From NCBI RefSeq assembly GCF_004769635.1, contig NZ_RQGH01000026.1, positions 434,001-498,000 on the forward strand: 64,000 nucleotides of DNA, given 5' to 3'. Both the position numbers and the translations under genes were made by a program. Within the stretch, counting starts at the first letter, position 1. Every line of letters starts with the position of its first letter. The notes beneath the pieces are model-generated. The model saw only the letters and a program-made list of their open reading frames with translations, made no database searches and had not been told where the DNA came from. The stretch is from Leptospira jelokensis. GTDB taxonomy: Bacteria; Spirochaetota; Leptospiria; Leptospirales; Leptospiraceae. This document shows positions 28,324 to 37,353 of the stretch, piece after piece.

Positions 28324-28712
28324 AAACTAGTAGTAGTTATGGAAAAAATGGCCATTTTGGAAACAAAATTTTCAGGAATTTTACGTAAGAGTCGGCCTGA
28401 ATGGGCAAAAGTAATGGGATTGTATGCCAAAACCAACCTAGAATGGTGTTTCAAAATCGAAATTCGTTCCATTCCATTGCCACAATCCAAGGGTTCCTGA
28501 ACAGAACGTGCAGAATCATCGTATGCGAAGTGCAAAAATGGGAAAATGCAATACTTCCAGGAAAAGTAAACAAAACGTTTTGGTCCTAATCATTTAAATA
28601 CACTTAACAAGCGCTAAAGATCAGTTTCATCTCAATTTTTTTCGGTATTGTTACCGATACGAATTGTTTTGACAAATCGTTGGCTATCGTTAATTTCCTC
28701 TTGGTTCCCCAT
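28324..28712. other. Intergenic region, 389 bases, upstream of pntAb and of a divergent lipoprotein gene
   Basis: Bidirectional upstream region. It holds an open frame of 53 codons (28339-28500, plus strand) beginning MEKMAILETKF that has no ribosome site and no recognisable family; I do not call it a gene. Near the right end are an inverted repeat (28642-28657) and a TTGACA (28669-28674) that could drive the lipoprotein gene. No trace of a pntAa gene was seen. Confidence 0.5.
28642..28657. promoter_or_regulatory. Inverted repeat, possible operator
   Basis: TCGGTA-TTGT-TACCGA is a perfect 6-bp inverted repeat just upstream of TTGACA (28669-28674), whose partner -10 is weak (TAATTT after 16 bases). 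The arrangement could be a protein-binding site controlling the gene at 28713. Confidence 0.35.
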
Positions 28713-30416
28713 ATGAAATCTTTTTATCTCCTCATTGTCTTTCTATTCAATTGCCAAATCAGTTGGTACCACACCCGGGTTTCAAAAAACAAAGGGAACG
28801 AAATCCCAATCTCGGAAGGAGAAACCGTTTTGAACGGAAACGGAACTGCCTGTTTCATTTCCACGATCCCATACGCTTCCGCTGCAAAAAATCCAATCAA
28901 TTTCATGAATTCCCAATCGATGATGGACGTTCAATTCATAGAAAATCTTAGAACCAATTTAAATCTCAAAGGAATTCCAACCAAACACATCAAAGAAGTG
29001 GTTCGTATCCCGGAAAATTGGCCGCATTTTGAATTATTTGCATCTTTCAGAAGTTCCCAAAATTTCAATCGGTTCAAACAAATTCAATCATTGCCAATTG
29101 ATGAAAAAGAAAAAGAAACCTTACTGAAGTTAGCTGAATTAACAGATGAAAATACCTATTTCCTTCAAAACGACGGTTTATTCAGTTTATATCGTGAGTA
29201 TGAAAATTGTTCCCAATATTATCACATTGTATACCAAAAGAAAGAAAAGGACCATCACAATCTTGCCTTGTTTTTTTTGTCTTTAGGAATATTACCCACT
29301 GTTAATTATGAAAACCATTATTATGCCGTATACAGCCGGAAAACTCTTAAAAATGAATTTAATAGTTTTACTTACAAATATGGATATAGACGTCTGATTA
29401 GTTTATTACTTTTACCTACTTTTAATATTTTCAATGAAGTTAGATTGTATAACCAAGACTATCGATTTTCTGATCATACAAAAGACCAATTTCTTAATTC
29501 CTTAGAAAATAAAAATAGCCAACCTCTACCCATTAAATACCTAAATCCAGTGTATGGCGACATCAAAGACCATACTTACATTTCAGATTCAGGGTTATTC
29601 GAAACCAAAATTCCCGTAGATGCCAGATATGCAGTGTTAAACGACGGCAAAACAAAAGTAAGTTTTTATGATCCAATTCACGGCCTTTATAAAATTCAAG
29701 CCATCAATGTCACACAAAAGATCAATTCAGATATTATTTCAAACGGTATTGAACCTACATTGAAAAATTTCATAAAAACTAAGTTAGTTGATGTGATTCA
29801 AAAAAAATACCCAAAATCAAATATCGTCTTTGAGACTTTTTCAACAGATTACAGGGATGGTACATACACTTTTCTATTAGAAGTCGCTAAACCAGAAACA
29901 AATTTAGAAAGTTTTAAAAAAGAATATTATATATTTTCCTGTTTTAAATCACAAAGTCAGATTTTTATTCTCTCGAAAACATTCCAAAAAGAATACAACG
30001 AAACCATTTCTCCTCAGTTGGCCGAAACAGAAATCATCGATTTTTATTCGAAGGTTAATTTTCATTCTAAATATATAGAACCGAAACCATTGGATTTAGA
30101 GGTCAGCATGAATGGCCAAAAATCAAAATCAGATGAAGAAGATGGTGAAGAGGAGGACTATGATGATGAAGAAGGTGAGGAAGAGGAAGAAGAATTAGCC
30201 GGTGGATTTAGCTCGGGTGGCGAAGTCGATTTGGGTGGACTCATTTCCATTTTAAAAGAACGAACCTATATTCCAAAAGGTAAATTGGATATCAAACCTG
30301 GTCGGTTTAAGTTTAATAGTGCGCGCTTCAATGCACCGAAAATCAATCGATCACGGTTTCACTTCAAACCCAGCCGGACTAAAAATTTTTCCAGACCAAG
30401 CAAATGGCGTAGGTAA
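28713..30416 (+). CDS. Hypothetical lipoprotein with acidic stretch and basic tail
   Basis: 567 residues from the ATG at 28713, preferred over a start eleven codons earlier because a lipoprotein signal (MKSFYLLIVFLFNC) begins there. The main part (20-455) is not recognised; it is rich in Tyr, Phe and Asn. Residues about 460-500 are strongly acidic (runs of Glu/Asp with Gly/Tyr), then a Gly-rich hinge, and the last 45 residues are basic with Arg-Phe repeats (FKFNSARFNAP, RSRFHFKPSR, ending KWRR). This charge switch is unusual for a surface lipoprotein. Ends 39 bases from a convergent lipoprotein gene. Confidence 0.7.
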   Translation: MKSFYLLIVFLFNCQISWYHTRVSKNKGNEIPISEGETVLNGNGTACFISTIPYASAAKNPINFMNSQSMMDVQFIENLRTNLNLKGIPTKHIKEVVRIPENWPHFELFASFRSSQNFNRFKQIQSLPIDEKEKETLLKLAELTDENTYFLQNDGLFSLYREYENCSQYYHIVYQKKEKDHHNLALFFLSLGILPTVNYENHYYAVYSRKTLKNEFNSFTYKYGYRRLISLLLLPTFNIFNEVRLYNQDYRFSDHTKDQFLNSLENKNSQPLPIKYLNPVYGDIKDHTYISDSGLFETKIPVDARYAVLNDGKTKVSFYDPIHGLYKIQAINVTQKINSDIISNGIEPTLKNFIKTKLVDVIQKKYPKSNIVFETFSTDYRDGTYTFLLEVAKPETNLESFKKEYYIFSCFKSQSQIFILSKTFQKEYNETISPQLAETEIIDFYSKVNFHSKYIEPKPLDLEVSMNGQKSKSDEEDGEEEDYDDEEGEEEEEELAGGFSSGGEVDLGGLISILKERTYIPKGKLDIKPGRFKFNSARFNAPKINRSRFHFKPSRTKNFSRPSKWRR

Positions 30417-30455
30417 AAAGAGTTGGTTTTCGAATCAAATGAAAGAGCACGAACT

Positions 30456-31238
30456 TCATCTACGCAGCGTAGCATTTGTATTAAATGTTGCTAGACTATT
30501 TACCAAGTTTGTTCCTGCATTACCTGAAATGACGGTGGTCGGGATCGTTATTAAACTTGGATTCGGATAGGGATTTACGACAGGCACTGTGTCAGAAATA
30601 TTATTATCATAATGGATAACCGCAATGGCTCCTGCATTTTGTGCATTTATCACCTTGTCATGGAATGCACAAGTTCCACGTCTGATTAACGCGACTTTTC
30701 CCGAGATATTATTCGTAATCGCTGAACATCCGTCATTTGGGTTCGCTTCAATCAATTGTCCTGTCACGTTGTAGGTCAAATTCAATCCAATAGGTCTAGA
30801 TGGAATGGTTTCACTGAGTCGATCATTTGTTAACCGGCTAATTCCAAAATTTATTCTTACTGTTTTTGAACTTTGATTGATTTGACCGGTAATATCGTAA
30901 TCAGTTTTTGCAACATAAAGACTCGGTGTACCTGAAATCTCTCCAGTTGATGAGTTTAAGCTTAATCCTGCTGGTAAACTTGGAGAAACAGAAAAAGTTA
31001 GTCCAGTCGATGGTGTTACACCAGATGAGGTGATTGAGACGGGGATTCCTGCACCTAAATCGACCACCGTGTATGAAAAATTTACAGTCACCTGATTATC
31101 TTCTACTACTGTTTCTGGATTGGAAGAAGTTGGCGGATTCAATAAAGCTAATACAGCACCTACATTCTCTTTGTTTGCAGTTTCACAATTTACCAAAAGA
31201 AAGAATGAAGAGAATAAAATTAGAATCACAGATTTCAT
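30456..31238 (-). CDS. Lipoprotein with putative Ig domain and PA domain
   Basis: 260 residues from the ATG at 31238, which has AGGTGG eight bases upstream. Signal ends LLVNC (residue 18). Residues about 40-130 resemble the putative-Ig/cadherin-like repeat (GLTFSVSPSLPAGLSLNSSTG, then EISGTPS). Residues about 150-245 form a protease-associated (PA) domain: DGCSAITNNISGKVALIRRG, TCAFHDKVINAQNAGA. PA domains are usually attached to a peptidase; none is present here, so it may bind ligands or act with a separate enzyme. Confidence 0.78.
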   Translation of the reverse strand: MKSVILILFSSFFLLVNCETANKENVGAVLALLNPPTSSNPETVVEDNQVTVNFSYTVVDLGAGIPVSITSSGVTPSTGLTFSVSPSLPAGLSLNSSTGEISGTPSLYVAKTDYDITGQINQSSKTVRINFGISRLTNDRLSETIPSRPIGLNLTYNVTGQLIEANPNDGCSAITNNISGKVALIRRGTCAFHDKVINAQNAGAIAVIHYDNNISDTVPVVNPYPNPSLITIPTTVISGNAGTNLVNSLATFNTNATLRR

Positions 31239-31297
31239 ACATATTTCCACCTAGCATTGAAAAATGAAAATAAAGGTTAAATTAGCAATAATTATTA

Positions 31298-31316
31298 GGT
31301 TAAATGCAGCTTAACC
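31298..31316. repeat. Inverted repeat upstream of the PA lipoprotein
   Basis: GGTTAA (31298-31303) and TTAACC (31311-31316) frame a 7-base centre; a further GGTTAA lies at 31275-31280. The 146-base gap between the two lipoprotein genes is otherwise AT-rich and contains no gene. Could be an operator or a remnant terminator of the upstream propeller gene. Confidence 0.3.
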
Positions 31317-31384
31317 AAAACATTAAATCTGTTTTTAGGCTCATTTTAGAACGTTTTTAGCGGTTTTTTTGAATTTTTTTTATC

Positions 31385-32830
31385 TCACTTATATTGGATC
31401 AAAAATGCATCAATAGAACCGAATTTACTCTCTCCATCAAATCCACCTGAAGTGAATCCTGTTGCATACAGAGTTCCATAACGATCAGAAGATAAACCTC
31501 GCCCTGTGAGACTTATCCCAGTGTTGCCAGACAAACGAATCCAGATGAGGTTGCCACTTGCATCGTATTTAGTTAGATGTGCATCGTTCGTACCGATTCG
31601 ATTGACTCCTGGCAAATTTCCATTGGTCCCGCCATATGTGTATATATGCCCCGTGTTATCAGCATAAATTGCGTTTGCATAGGTAGAACTAGATCCACCT
31701 CCACCTAATAGTTTTGTCCAAATTTTATCTCCATTGGAACTTATCTTAGTCAAAAATTGTACAATGGATCCCTCATTGGTTTGCCCTTCTATATTCCCAT
31801 TGGTGTCACCGGATACATAAATTGATCCTTTTTTATCCAAAGACATGGCTCGTATTTGTGTCGAAATACCGATGCCACCTAAAAATTGAACCCATTGGAA
31901 ATTTCCATTCAAATCGAAGGAAAGGATATAAGAATCAGTAGAATCTCCTGGTGTTGTGTTTGAAAAGAAAGTACCACTTCCAACTAACTGTCCAGATAAT
32001 ATTAATGAATTACTAGTAGGTTCATATTGGACAGATTGACCATAGGAAGCAATTCCACTACTATCGAATAACTTTGTCCAAAGTAGATTTCCATGAATAT
32101 CGTATTTTAAAAGAAATGTATTCCTTCCTCCAGTTGCAGATTGACCGTTTAATGTTTGTTCTTCTGTATTTCCTGTTATATATACATTCCCAATTGGATC
32201 CGTTGTAACACCATAACCTAAGGTTTCGCCAGCAGTCGGTACAATTCTTGTCCATAAAGTAGTGCCATCATTTCCTAATTTGATCAAAAGGGCACCACTG
32301 CCAATGGCTCCGAGTTCATTAAATGGGGAGTTAGATGCCCCTATTAAATACAAATTTCCAAACGAATCAATATGAATGAACTCAGCATAAGTTGAAGTAA
32401 TTACAGGACTTCCCATGTGCTTTGCCCAAACCAGCTGGCCATCAGATTGAAACTTGATGAGAAAAATATCACTATAGTCGGTAGGTGAAATTTTGATCTG
32501 ATCCAACACAGAACCAGTTGTCGTACCAATCATATACACATTTCCTTTACGATCCACCGCTGTTGAATTTCCATAACTTTCAAATGCACCCGATTGTCCG
32601 ATGGTTTTCGACCATTGTTTTATACCCTGGTTATCTTGAGGAAATTCAATGCAATCCCAATCGTTTAACATACATTTGAGAATTTGGGTTTCCGCATATG
32701 CCTTCGACTGGAAATCGGATGGGTTGTTCAATGATAAAGGATAACAAAGAGAGAACAGAAATTGAGTCAAAGTGATGAAGAAAACAAATTCGATCCTTCG
32801 TATCATCTCAGATGGTAGACTGCATTTCAT
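31385..32830 (-). CDS. SBBP-repeat beta-propeller lipoprotein
   Basis: 481 residues. The signal region ends LFSLC (residues 25-29), a lipobox if translation starts at 32830; an ATG eight codons later is also possible. From residue 75 on there are about seven SBBP-type repeats of roughly 55 residues, recognisable by recurring G.IY..G.T.G., FL.KYD..GNLLW and TKL motifs. Such propellers are secreted binding modules common in Leptospira. Function unknown. Confidence 0.82.
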   Translation of the reverse strand: MKCSLPSEMIRRIEFVFFITLTQFLFSLCYPLSLNNPSDFQSKAYAETQILKCMLNDWDCIEFPQDNQGIKQWSKTIGQSGAFESYGNSTAVDRKGNVYMIGTTTGSVLDQIKISPTDYSDIFLIKFQSDGQLVWAKHMGSPVITSTYAEFIHIDSFGNLYLIGASNSPFNELGAIGSGALLIKLGNDGTTLWTRIVPTAGETLGYGVTTDPIGNVYITGNTEEQTLNGQSATGGRNTFLLKYDIHGNLLWTKLFDSSGIASYGQSVQYEPTSNSLILSGQLVGSGTFFSNTTPGDSTDSYILSFDLNGNFQWVQFLGGIGISTQIRAMSLDKKGSIYVSGDTNGNIEGQTNEGSIVQFLTKISSNGDKIWTKLLGGGGSSSTYANAIYADNTGHIYTYGGTNGNLPGVNRIGTNDAHLTKYDASGNLIWIRLSGNTGISLTGRGLSSDRYGTLYATGFTSGGFDGESKFGSIDAFLIQYK

Positions 32831-32878
32831 TTTCGTGATTTTAATTTGAGCATGGAATGGAAAAGGAATTTAAGTATA

Positions 32879-33631
32879 TCAACTGTTTAACGCAGGATCT
32901 TCCAACCCAAGTTCCAAAAAACCTTTGGCTCGCAAGAGACAAGAATCACATTTGCCACAAGCTTTTCCTTTGATCGGATCATAACAAGAATGTGTAAGCT
33001 GTAGTGGTGCTCCCACAGACATTCCGAGTTCTATGATTTCTTTTTTCCCGAGATGCAGGAGTGGAGTTTTGATTTGGATGGAATCCCCATTTCCACTCAC
33101 TCCTTTTTTGGTCCCCAGGTTTGCCATCTTTTGGAAGGATTCGATAAACTCAGGCCGGCAATCAGGATAACCTGAATAATCAAGGGCATTCACTCCGATG
33201 TAAATTGAGTCATAACCATGCCCCTCTGCAAGAGAAAGAGCAAAAGATAAAAAAAGAATATTCCTTCCTGGTACATACGTATTCGGAATTTCTTTTTCAT
33301 CGCCACTAAACAATGATTTGGCGTTTTTTCTTACCTTAATTTTTGATTCGGTGAGAGAACTTCCCAAAAAAAATCCTGGATCCAATTTTTGGATCACATG
33401 TTTGATTCCTAAAGTTTTTGCGATTTTTTTACTTTTGGTAAGTTCGATTTTGTGCTTTTGGGAATAATCAAAGGAAAGAGCAAGCAGAGGTAATTTTTTA
33501 TTTTTGGGATAGCCAAATTCTTTGGCTGCAACGTAAAGACAAGTGGTAGAATCTAGGCCGCCTGACAGAAGTACGACGGCACCTTTTTTATTAGATTGTG
33601 ATGTTTGGTTGGAATCCGAAGCGGAAACCAT
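32879..33631 (-). CDS. queC: 7-cyano-7-deazaguanine synthase
   Basis: 250 residues. The PP-loop ATP site is LLSGGLDSTTCL (about 21-32), and the C-terminal zinc site has four cysteines in HSCYDPIKGKACGKCDSCLLR (given across about 214-235). Converts 7-carboxy-7-deazaguanine to preQ0 in the queuosine pathway. Sits directly (0 bases) after queD; both follow purF, whose purine nucleotide products feed the GTP used by this pathway. Confidence 0.95.
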   Translation of the reverse strand: MVSASDSNQTSQSNKKGAVVLLSGGLDSTTCLYVAAKEFGYPKNKKLPLLALSFDYSQKHKIELTKSKKIAKTLGIKHVIQKLDPGFFLGSSLTESKIKVRKNAKSLFSGDEKEIPNTYVPGRNILFLSFALSLAEGHGYDSIYIGVNALDYSGYPDCRPEFIESFQKMANLGTKKGVSGNGDSIQIKTPLLHLGKKEIIELGMSVGAPLQLTHSCYDPIKGKACGKCDSCLLRAKGFLELGLEDPALNS

Positions 33632-34006
33632 TTACTTTTTTGGCCCTCTGTACACACAGGAACTTGTGCAAGTTTCATACAATGTGATTTTATCCAGAAG
33701 AGGTAGTTTTGGTTTGAGTTGGTTCCAAAGCCAAACCGCTATGTTTTCACTGGTAGGGTTTTCTAAACCTGGCACATCATTTAGTACGTAATGGTCCAAA
33801 TGTTCATCTAAGATAGGTTTTACGATGGATTTTAGTTCACCAAAATCCATGATCCAACCCGTGTGAGGGTCAATTTCACCCTTTAAATACACAGCAAAAC
33901 GAAAACTATGCCCGTGCATCCGTTTGCATTTATGGCCTTCAGGAACATTTGGTAAAAAATGGGCGGCTTCAAAACCAAAGGTTTTGGAAAGTTCGATCTC
34001 TTCCAT
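33632..34006 (-). CDS. queD: 6-carboxytetrahydropterin synthase
   Basis: 124 residues from the ATG at 34006, which overlaps the purF stop by one base (TGATG); a longer frame exists but the extra residues do not resemble the family. Zinc-binding histidines appear in FEAAHFLP (about residue 13) and MHGHSF (about 30-35), with a Cys just before (KCKRMHGH). Converts dihydroneopterin triphosphate to 6-carboxytetrahydropterin in queuosine synthesis. Confidence 0.94.
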   Translation of the reverse strand: MEEIELSKTFGFEAAHFLPNVPEGHKCKRMHGHSFRFAVYLKGEIDPHTGWIMDFGELKSIVKPILDEHLDHYVLNDVPGLENPTSENIAVWLWNQLKPKLPLLDKITLYETCTSSCVYRGPKK

Positions 34007-35433
34007 CACTCTTCCGTTGCGTATTCCGTAAATAGTGACTTTTGGTTTCCCGCATGGTCTTGGAATTCGACTGGATAGTTCGATGTAAAACAAGCATCAC
34101 AGAACCCACCACCTTTATGCCCTTCTACAGCCTTGTGCATTGTATCTAACGTTAGATAGGCGAGAGAATCCACACGAAGGTATTTTTGAATTTCTTCAAT
34201 GGTATGAGTTGAGGCTATGAGTTCCTTATGTGTGGGAATGTCGATTCCATAGTAACAAGGAGCCACTGTTGGTGGTGCTGATACTCGGAAATGGATTTCT
34301 TTGGCCCCCGCATTTCGGATCATCTTGATGATCTTACGGCTTGTGGTCCCACGCATCACTGAGTCATCGATGATGACCACACGTTTTCCATTCACTACTT
34401 CTTTTACGACATTGTATTTGATTTTGGCACCGAAGTCTCGGATCTTTTGGTCTGGTTCAATGAAAGTACGACCAATATAATGAGACCTTACAAGACCACT
34501 TTGGTAAGGGATCCCTGACTCTTCGCTATAACCAAGTGCGGCAATGTTTGCCGAATCGGGAACGGGGATGATCACATCGGCTTCAACTGGCATAACGCGC
34601 GCTAGTTGGCGACCAAGAGATTTTCTCACTTTGTAAACAGATTCTTCAAAGATATAAGAATCAGGTCTTGCAAAGTAGATGTATTCAAAAATGCAAAGGC
34701 TTGGTTTTGCTTTTGGGAACGGGTAGAGGGAACGCATTCCTGTATGGTCAATCACAACCATCTCACCTGGTTCCACGTCCCTTACGTATTCTGTTTCCGT
34801 GATATCAAAGGCACAAGTTTCGGAAGCGAACACAATTGCTCCATCCGAACGTTTTCCCATCACAAGGGGACGAAATCCATTCGGATCCCGAACAGCAATT
34901 AGGTATCTTGGCGTTAACACTAACAGGGAATAGGCACCTCTCACTTGGGCGAGGGATTCACAGAGTGCTTCGAGTAAATCTGATTTATGGCTTTTGGCCA
35001 TTAAGTGGACAATGACTTCGGAATCGATTGTGGTTTGGAAAATGGATCCGTCTCGTTCGAGTTTATTGCGGATGTCCCACGAGTTCACGAGGTTTCCGTT
35101 GTGGGCAAGTGCCACAGGACCTAAGTGAGATTCCACGCGGATGGGCTGGGCATTCCTTAGAAAACTCGCTCCCGTTGTGGAATACCGGTTGTGGCCAATG
35201 GCCGCATCCCCAATGAGCTCTTTGATCTTCGGTTGGGTGAAGATATTTGCCACAAGGCCCATATTGGCATACCGGTATAAGTGGGAACCATCGGTGGATA
35301 CGATCCCACTGGACTCCTGGCCACGGTGTTGCATCGAGTACAAACCTAGGTAGGTAAAATTAGCAGCTTCCTTGCTATTGTAGATGCCGAATATGGCACA
35401 TTCTTCTTTTGGTTTGTCAGATTGGAGAATCAT
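34006..35433 (-). CDS. purF: Amidophosphoribosyltransferase
   Basis: 475 residues. A short propeptide precedes the nucleophile C12 ([11 protein letters not shown]), [12 protein letters not shown] and GHNRYSTTG mark the glutaminase half, and the PRPP loop [14 protein letters not shown] (about 352-365) marks the transferase half. The C-terminal cysteines ([12 protein letters not shown]) fit the iron-sulfur class known from Bacillus. First committed step of purine synthesis. The operon order purF-queD-queC is notable. Confidence 0.96.
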   Translation of the reverse strand: MILQSDKPKEECAIFGIYNSKEAANFTYLGLYSMQHRGQESSGIVSTDGSHLYRYANMGLVANIFTQPKIKELIGDAAIGHNRYSTTGASFLRNAQPIRVESHLGPVALAHNGNLVNSWDIRNKLERDGSIFQTTIDSEVIVHLMAKSHKSDLLEALCESLAQVRGAYSLLVLTPRYLIAVRDPNGFRPLVMGKRSDGAIVFASETCAFDITETEYVRDVEPGEMVVIDHTGMRSLYPFPKAKPSLCIFEYIYFARPDSYIFEESVYKVRKSLGRQLARVMPVEADVIIPVPDSANIAALGYSEESGIPYQSGLVRSHYIGRTFIEPDQKIRDFGAKIKYNVVKEVVNGKRVVIIDDSVMRGTTSRKIIKMIRNAGAKEIHFRVSAPPTVAPCYYGIDIPTHKELIASTHTIEEIQKYLRVDSLAYLTLDTMHKAVEGHKGGGFCDACFTSNYPVEFQDHAGNQKSLFTEYATEE

Positions 35434-35474
35434 TGTTAGAATGACAATTGCAGTATTTCCAAAATCCCAATTAG

Positions 35475-36695
35475 ATGCAAATCAATTCCAACTATATTCT
35501 CGTCGATACAGCAAAAGCTTTGGATTTGGCCCTGATCAATCTGAGACAGTCTAAAATCTTGTCGATTGACACAGAGTCCTCGGGTTATTACACATATTAC
35601 CCCAAAGTTTGTCTCATTCAGATCAATTCCAATGGCAAAAACTACTTAATTGACCCACTCAAGATCACAAATTTGTCAGCTTTGGGTCCTTTGTTTGAAG
35701 ATCCCAATATTCTGAAAATCTTCCATTCTGCCCAAGATGACATCAAAGCACTCAAACGTGACTTTGGGTTTAAATTTGTGAACACGGCAGACACAATGAT
35801 CAGTTCTCGTTTATTGTCTTTAGAACAAAGTTCTCTGTCATTTGTAGTGGAACACTACCACAAAGTGACCCTTTCCAAAGTGGAACAAAAGTCCAATTGG
35901 GAAATCCGCCCACTTCAAAAACAACAACTCAAATACGCAGCTCTCGACACCGCATACCTCGAATCCATTTGGCTGAAAATGGAAGAAGAACTAAAACGAA
36001 GGTCTTTGTATGAAGAAGCCAAATCAGAATTTGAATTCATTGCCTCTGAAGATTACGTAGCGAAAGAAGGGGAAGGTTTTTCTCTTGGAAAGTTTCCAGA
36101 CATCCTCAATTTCACGCCCTTAGAACGTAGGAAAATTTTAGAACTACTTCGTTACCGTGATGAAAAAGCCAAACGAATCAACAAAGCAAGTTTTCGTGTG
36201 TTCAATAATGACAGGTTGTCACAAGCCGTTAAGGGACATCCAAACGAAGAGAAATGTGTCGAATGGTTTGGGAAAAAAGACGGAACCGAAATTTTCAAAC
36301 TATTGACTTCCGAATACAACGATCCCATTGATACTTCCGAACTTTCAAAGCGACATGGTGAAGATCTAAACGAAGAAGAAAACCATAAGTTCGAAAATGC
36401 TAAAAAATGGCGACTTCGCATTATGCGCGCTAGACGAATGGAACATTCATTACTTCCATCCAATAAACAACTCATCACAATATTAAAAGCAGCTCCTAAA
36501 AACTTAGAAGAACTAAAAGCCTTACATGTGTTTTCCGATTGGAAAGTACAAAATTATGGTCCTAGTTTACTTGCTGCCATCCAAGGACTTCCCTTTGATT
36601 CGATGATCAACCGTTTGGTGGCGATTCGATCCAAAGAAGCCTTTGTTGCCAAACGTAGGAAAAAACAAAACCAAAACTCGAAAGACGAGGGTTGA
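35475..36695 (+). CDS. rnd: Ribonuclease D family 3'-5' exonuclease
   Basis: 406 residues. DEDDy exonuclease domain (about 1-190): SIDTESSGY, FHSAQDDIKALKRDFG, DTMISSRLL and KYAALDTAYL with the catalytic Tyr-to-Asp spacing. Two HRDC-like helical modules (about 212-285 and 310-385) probably bind RNA. Trims tRNA and other RNA 3' ends. Divergent from purF across 41 bases. Overlaps the downstream Nudix gene by one base (TGATG). Confidence 0.9.
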   Translation: MQINSNYILVDTAKALDLALINLRQSKILSIDTESSGYYTYYPKVCLIQINSNGKNYLIDPLKITNLSALGPLFEDPNILKIFHSAQDDIKALKRDFGFKFVNTADTMISSRLLSLEQSSLSFVVEHYHKVTLSKVEQKSNWEIRPLQKQQLKYAALDTAYLESIWLKMEEELKRRSLYEEAKSEFEFIASEDYVAKEGEGFSLGKFPDILNFTPLERRKILELLRYRDEKAKRINKASFRVFNNDRLSQAVKGHPNEEKCVEWFGKKDGTEIFKLLTSEYNDPIDTSELSKRHGEDLNEEENHKFENAKKWRLRIMRARRMEHSLLPSNKQLITILKAAPKNLEELKALHVFSDWKVQNYGPSLLAAIQGLPFDSMINRLVAIRSKEAFVAKRRKKQNQNSKDEG

Positions 36696-37321
36696 TGTTA
36701 CCCTACCAGTCCTTTGTAAATCAACTTTCAAGGGACTTCAATTCCATCCCAGAGACATCGGAAACAAAATCCGGTGTCATCTTTCCCTTGTTTGGTTCAC
36801 AGACAACGGCAGAAGGGATCATCCTCACAGAACGTGCCAAACACTTAAAAAGTCACCCTGGGCAAATTTCTTTCCCTGGTGGTGTGATGGAAAAAACAGA
36901 TCCCAATCTGCTGGTGACTGCCCTCAGAGAATGGGAAGAAGAGATGGGTGTTGGTCGAAATTCACTCGAAGTACTTGGCAAATTGGAAGGGTTACACACA
37001 CGCACTGGGTTTCACATCACACCATTTTTAGCGAAGTACAATGGGGATTTTTCCTTTTCTCATAACAAAGAAGAGGTGGAACAAATCATTTTATTACCGT
37101 TTGCGGAACTTTGGACCAAACCTTTTTATGCAATTGAAATCCCAAACAGAGAACCAAAACATTTTGCCTATTATTTTGATTTGCCGGATGGACTTTTGTG
37201 GGGAGCCACCTGTGAAATGGTTTTACGTTTCCTAAAAGACCACACTCATTTTGACCGTTTGCCAAAAATCGTAAAACCAAACCTAACAAAACCCCCTTTT
37301 TTAGATCCCAAATCCCTCTAA
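36695..37321 (+). CDS. Nudix hydrolase, CoA pyrophosphatase type
   Basis: 208 residues from the ATG at 36695. The stretch ERAKHLKSHPGQISFPGG (about 49-66) followed by TALREWEEEMGV is the combined UPF0035/Nudix signature of CoA and acetyl-CoA pyrophosphatases, which split CoA into phosphopantetheine and 3',5'-ADP. Coupled to rnd by start/stop overlap. Role: CoA turnover or removal of oxidised CoA, by family knowledge. Confidence 0.88.
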   Translation: MLPYQSFVNQLSRDFNSIPETSETKSGVIFPLFGSQTTAEGIILTERAKHLKSHPGQISFPGGVMEKTDPNLLVTALREWEEEMGVGRNSLEVLGKLEGLHTRTGFHITPFLAKYNGDFSFSHNKEEVEQIILLPFAELWTKPFYAIEIPNREPKHFAYYFDLPDGLLWGATCEMVLRFLKDHTHFDRLPKIVKPNLTKPPFLDPKSL

Positions 37322-37353
37322 GGGGAAAAGCAGTTTTAGCCGATCTTGTACAG

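Noticed and set aside
28339..28500. Open frame of 53 codons before the 28.7 kb lipoprotein
   Set aside because: No ribosome site, no recognisable family, and it lies opposite the pntAb upstream region; kept only as a note on the gap.
34007..34093. Upstream extension of queD
   Set aside because: It would overlap purF by 88 bases and lacks family similarity.
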